NCBI GenBank assembly: GCA_030591445.1
Contig: JAUVBB010000003.1
Location: 1-53,412 of the forward strand
Direction of reading: 5' to 3'
DNA from: Deltaproteobacteria bacterium
GTDB taxonomy: Bacteria; Myxococcota; B64-G9
DNA: 53,412 nt
In this document: in pieces, positions 51,039 through 53,412 of the stretch
How positions within the stretch are numbered: the stretch's first letter is position 1
Layout of the letters: each line of letters starts with the position of its first letter
Notes under the pieces: generated by a model
Told to the model about the DNA's origin: nothing
The model's database searches: none
Seen by the model: the letters and a program-made list of their open reading frames with translations, nothing else
Program-made: the position numbers and the translations under genes

Positions 51039-51371
51039 TTAGAGGATGGTTTCTTCTTCCACGTCGTCGAGGGTGCCGGTTTCTGAACGAAGAAAGCGGA
51101 AGTGGGTTCTGCCGACGCTCAGAACATCTCCGGATTGCAGTTCGGCCGTCTTGACCTTGTTGCCATTTACTTGGATGCCGTTGGTGCTGCCCAGGTCGGT
51201 GACTTCCCAGGTGAGGCCATTCCAATTGAGACGGGCGTGCTTCCGGGATACTTTGGGATCTTCTGCCAGGCAGAAGTCGCACTTGCGCGAGCGCCCGATC
51301 TCCTTGACCGTACCGGTTAGCGGGTATCGCTTTAATCGAACCTCGTCGACAAGGTGAAACAGCGCTTCCAC
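51039..51371 (-). CDS. Single-domain FHA protein
   Basis: 110 residues, nearly all FHA: EIGRSRKCDFCL, VSRKHARL and GSTNGIQVNG supply the phosphothreonine-binding Arg, Ser, His and Asn. The start is GTG 51371, with GGGGTG ahead at short spacing. First gene of the run FHA - degenerate PilZ - exported protein - M64 peptidase. It is likely to read phosphorylation by one of the Ser/Thr kinases; the partner is unknown. Confidence 0.88.
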   Translation of the reverse strand: MEALFHLVDEVRLKRYPLTGTVKEIGRSRKCDFCLAEDPKVSRKHARLNWNGLTWEVTDLGSTNGIQVNGNKVKTAELQSGDVLSVGRTHFRFLRSETGTLDDVEEETIL

Positions 51372-51466
51372 AGATCACCCCAGCCTTCAAACAATGGATA
51401 AGACAGTTTCTCACATTTATCGTCGATAAACAAAAAATATTCTTGCTTTTCTAAATGCCGGAATTC

Positions 51467-51495
51467 TTGACCGTAGTGATATGCCAGAGTAGCAT
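51467..51495 (+). promoter_or_regulatory. Sigma-70-type promoter for the small-ORF/zinc-ribbon genes
   Basis: TTGACC at 51467-51472, 17-base spacer, TAGCAT at 51490-51495. Transcription would begin near 51502, about 44 bases before ATG 51546. The -35 is strong and the -10 moderate. Confidence 0.5.
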
Positions 51496-51545
51496 CAATT
51501 TGATGGCTAGTTTAATCTGGCCAAACACCCCCAAAGGAAATTGGG

Positions 51546-51767
51546 ATGAATCTAGTGGGAAACCTCGAGGGGCTACAGGAACTGAAGTTGCTCAAAGAAG
51601 AGCGCAAGGATTTTTTGCGCTTTCTCATCACCGAGGCCAAAACGAGTTTGAGCAGATCTTCTGTTTTCAAAGGAGTCGATGGACGTCAGTGGAAAATCTG
51701 CTATCACGTGCAAAAAGACGAATTGGAAGTGCAGATTGCCGATGAGTCTGCCCCAGCAGAGCCTTGA
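51546..51767 (+). CDS. Small hypothetical protein, 73 residues
   Basis: Short cytoplasmic protein with no signal peptide or membrane segment: a charged N-terminal helix (LQELKLLKEERKDFLRFLITEAK) and a beta-like second half (GRQWKICYHVQKDELEVQIADE). Not recognised. Accepted because AAAGGAAA lies at proper spacing before the ATG, a promoter is visible, and the zinc-ribbon gene follows 37 bases later on the same strand. Confidence 0.65.
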   Translation: MNLVGNLEGLQELKLLKEERKDFLRFLITEAKTSLSRSSVFKGVDGRQWKICYHVQKDELEVQIADESAPAEP

Positions 51768-51804
51768 TTCTTAATCCAAATAGCAAAAACCAGGAGTAAA
51801 GCCC

Positions 51805-52275
51805 ATGCCATTTTGCCCGGTGTGCCTGTCCGAATTTCGAGAAGGATTTGAACGCTGTAACGCTTGCGATGTTGAACTGGTAAGTCAGTTGGAAGAAAAA
51901 ATGGATTTATCCGAGGTGAACATTAGAGAAGCCATGGAAGGCAAAGAGTTGATCGCGGTTACCCGCGGGGATCTCGATGTGGTCAAGGAAACTCGTGATT
52001 TGTTGGCAGCCGAGCGGGTGGCATCGATCATCGTACCCGATGAGGAAGCGCCAGCGCACCCAGGTATGCCTAGCCGGGTTGTCTTAGTGGTGGCGAAAAA
52101 CGAATTGGAACGGGCCATGGCTATCATTGGGGACCGCTTCAAAAATATGGTCGAGGTGGAAGGGAAGGAAGTTATTAGCGATCAATCGTATGAGTCCTGT
52201 CCCGCCTGTGGCAGCAAGGTTTCTGCCGATGCGGAGGAATGTGCGGACTGTGGCCTGTTTGTGGGCAAAGGGTAA
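51805..52275 (+). CDS. Zinc-ribbon / DUF2007-like protein
   Basis: 156 residues. N-terminal ribbon half CPVC..CNAC (residues 4-22) and C-terminal CPAC..CADC (about 132-149) are two Cys4 zinc sites bracketing a ferredoxin-like middle (VVKETRDLLAAERVASIIVPDEE...RVVLVVAKNELERAMAII) that resembles DUF2007, a family thought to take part in signalling. No catalytic residues are seen. AGGAGT precedes the ATG. The function is not known. Confidence 0.8.
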   Translation: MPFCPVCLSEFREGFERCNACDVELVSQLEEKMDLSEVNIREAMEGKELIAVTRGDLDVVKETRDLLAAERVASIIVPDEEAPAHPGMPSRVVLVVAKNELERAMAIIGDRFKNMVEVEGKEVISDQSYESCPACGSKVSADAEECADCGLFVGKG

Positions 52276-52354
52276 ATAAATACGATTATTTGGTAACTTA
52301 TGGCGGGACGAATTGTTGCCCTGAGGAGACAATGAGGATAAAATACTTGGGAAA

Positions 52355-53374
52355 ATGTATCCCAAGCGATTCAATCCATGGAGTCAGGGGAAGCTAGCGG
52401 GCTTGCTCTGCATGTCAATCCTGTTGTTGCAGGTTGCGGAGACAGCTTGTAGCAAGGCGAGCCTGCGAGACCAGGCACAAGAACAGGAATCAAGCACTGT
52501 AAGTCAAGCTCAGGGAACCCATCACCTCGAAAAAGCTCGATCTTTTTTTGACTCCGGGCATAACAGCCTAGCCCAGGCGGAGTTCCTGTCCGCCTTACGG
52601 GCAAATCCCTTACAGTACGCCGCCCACCTTGGCCTGGCAGATGTTTATGAGTTGCAGGGAGACGCTGTCGCGGCCCTGGCAGAGTACGTAGCCCACACCG
52701 AGACTGTACCGAAGGCCGCGCTACGGGTCGAACGCATGGATGCGTATGCGCGGGCCAAATTCAGGCAATACCAGCTACAGGATCGCGAACGGGAAAACGG
52801 TTACAAGGCGCGGGCCATGCTCTTTCTGAGCGAGGCGGTGAACCTCTATCGTCAGGGGAAATACGATGCCGCCTTGGGCATGACCGCACGGTCCAAGGCC
52901 CTGCTCCCCGAGTTTGGCATGCTGGACTACCTGGAAGGTCAAGTGCATTGGCAGATGGATCGCCTGCCGCAGGCACTTTCGGCTTGGCTGAAGGCGGCCC
53001 GCTCTAATTCTTTCCTGGCCGCTCGATTGCTTGATCGAGATCTTGGCTCAAGACTGCCGGATTTGCCCGGGCAGATGGAACGGGTTTTGCGGCAAGTTCT
53101 AGCGCATCATCCGGCCGATGTGTTTGCGTCCATACAACTCGCGGCTTTGTCATACCGACAGGGTCAATACCGTCGGGCAACCAAAGTAATAAGTCAGGCA
53201 TTGGCCTGGACTGAGCCGCGGTGGGAGTTAAGTGTAATCGAGGCTGCGGCACACTGGCACTTGGCACAAAAGGAGCAGATGGCCCGCAGCTTGGCAGTGA
53301 TAGATCGGGCTCGCATCGATCTGTCGCTTGCCTTCCAAGCGCATCAGCCCAGTCTATTTCGCGGGGTGTTGTAG
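52355..53374 (+). CDS. TPR protein, probable lipoprotein
   Basis: 339 residues. A signal-like hydrophobic run (LAGLLCMSILLLQVAETAC) ends at a Cys followed by SKAS; Glu three residues before the Cys makes the lipobox imperfect. TPR helices extend through the rest (AQAEFLSALRANPLQYAAHLGLADVYELQGDAVAALAEY, AAHWHLAQKEQ). It is the last gene of the window, complete with stop at 53374. Weak ribosome-binding site (TTGGGA). The 38 bases after it hold nothing recognisable. Confidence 0.78.
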   Translation: MYPKRFNPWSQGKLAGLLCMSILLLQVAETACSKASLRDQAQEQESSTVSQAQGTHHLEKARSFFDSGHNSLAQAEFLSALRANPLQYAAHLGLADVYELQGDAVAALAEYVAHTETVPKAALRVERMDAYARAKFRQYQLQDRERENGYKARAMLFLSEAVNLYRQGKYDAALGMTARSKALLPEFGMLDYLEGQVHWQMDRLPQALSAWLKAARSNSFLAARLLDRDLGSRLPDLPGQMERVLRQVLAHHPADVFASIQLAALSYRQGQYRRATKVISQALAWTEPRWELSVIEAAAHWHLAQKEQMARSLAVIDRARIDLSLAFQAHQPSLFRGVL

Positions 53375-53412
53375 GGATCGGCTGATGATTTCCTGCGCCA
53401 AGAATTGCCCAA

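Noticed and set aside
1-53412. tRNA genes, insertion sequences, prophage or plasmid genes
   Set aside because: The intergenic regions were read for cloverleaf-like sequences and the translations for transposase, integrase and phage motifs; none was found.

Overview
The window looks like chromosomal DNA from a myxobacteria-like organism (Myxococcota, formerly Deltaproteobacteria) of moderate GC content, probably an uncultured lineage. The signs are: many PilZ proteins with the NISxxGLFI core typical of myxobacterial paralogues, several DUF4388 (PATAN) and FHA proteins, two Hanks-type Ser/Thr kinases, an M64 peptidase ending in a MYXO-CTERM-like tail, and a run of genes matching the Glt (adventurous gliding) envelope machinery of Myxococcus. 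No tRNA, rRNA, phage gene, transposase or CRISPR array was seen. All identifications come from reading the translations; no database search was run.

Layout. 1-6.3 kb: soluble hybrid histidine kinase, a PilZ-receiver-DUF4388 fusion, a lipoprotein peptidoglycan amidase behind a sigma-54 promoter, a PilZ protein, and two divergent FHA paralogues. 6.3-13.4 kb (minus strand): a 1301-residue surface protein, an AGCS sodium/amino-acid symporter and glnS in one run. 13.5-17.5 kb: Ser/Thr kinase with TPRs, a DUF6599-like protein, cobO. 17.6-20 kb: phosphohexomutase and a PilZ gene bracketed by two REPIN-like palindromic repeats. 20-23 kb: nitroreductase, a gluzincin-like lipoprotein, a 49-residue ORF missed by the ORF track, and a single-pass membrane protein.

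23-34.9 kb is a signalling block. A histidine phosphatase, receiver, membrane histidine kinase and NtrC-type activator form one operon. A second sigma-54 promoter follows and reads into receiver, GAF, DUF4388 and PilZ-pseudoreceiver genes, then a Ser/Thr kinase with a PEGA domain, a coiled-coil protein and a lipoprotein. 35 kb: rplC (L3) standing alone. 35.9-47.5 kb: the Glt-like cluster (two beta-barrels, TPR proteins resembling GltC, GltD and GltE, a small GltF-like protein, FHA-TonB-like GltG, another beta-barrel). 47.5-51.4 kb (minus): FHA, degenerate PilZ, small exported protein, M64 peptidase. 51.5-53.4 kb: small ORF, zinc-ribbon/DUF2007 protein, TPR lipoprotein.

How the parts may work together (inference): an NtrC-type phosphorelay using sigma-54 controls a PilZ/DUF4388/GAF output module. 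FHA proteins and Ser/Thr kinases add phosphothreonine signalling, and the Glt-like complex is an envelope-spanning machine that such signals could regulate. The clearest second-look items are the paired sigma-54 promoters with upstream palindromes, the fused versus split PilZ-receiver-DUF4388 arrangement, the merged glt cluster next to an orphan rplC, the REPIN-like repeats, and several genes whose promoters abut the ATG as in leaderless mRNAs.
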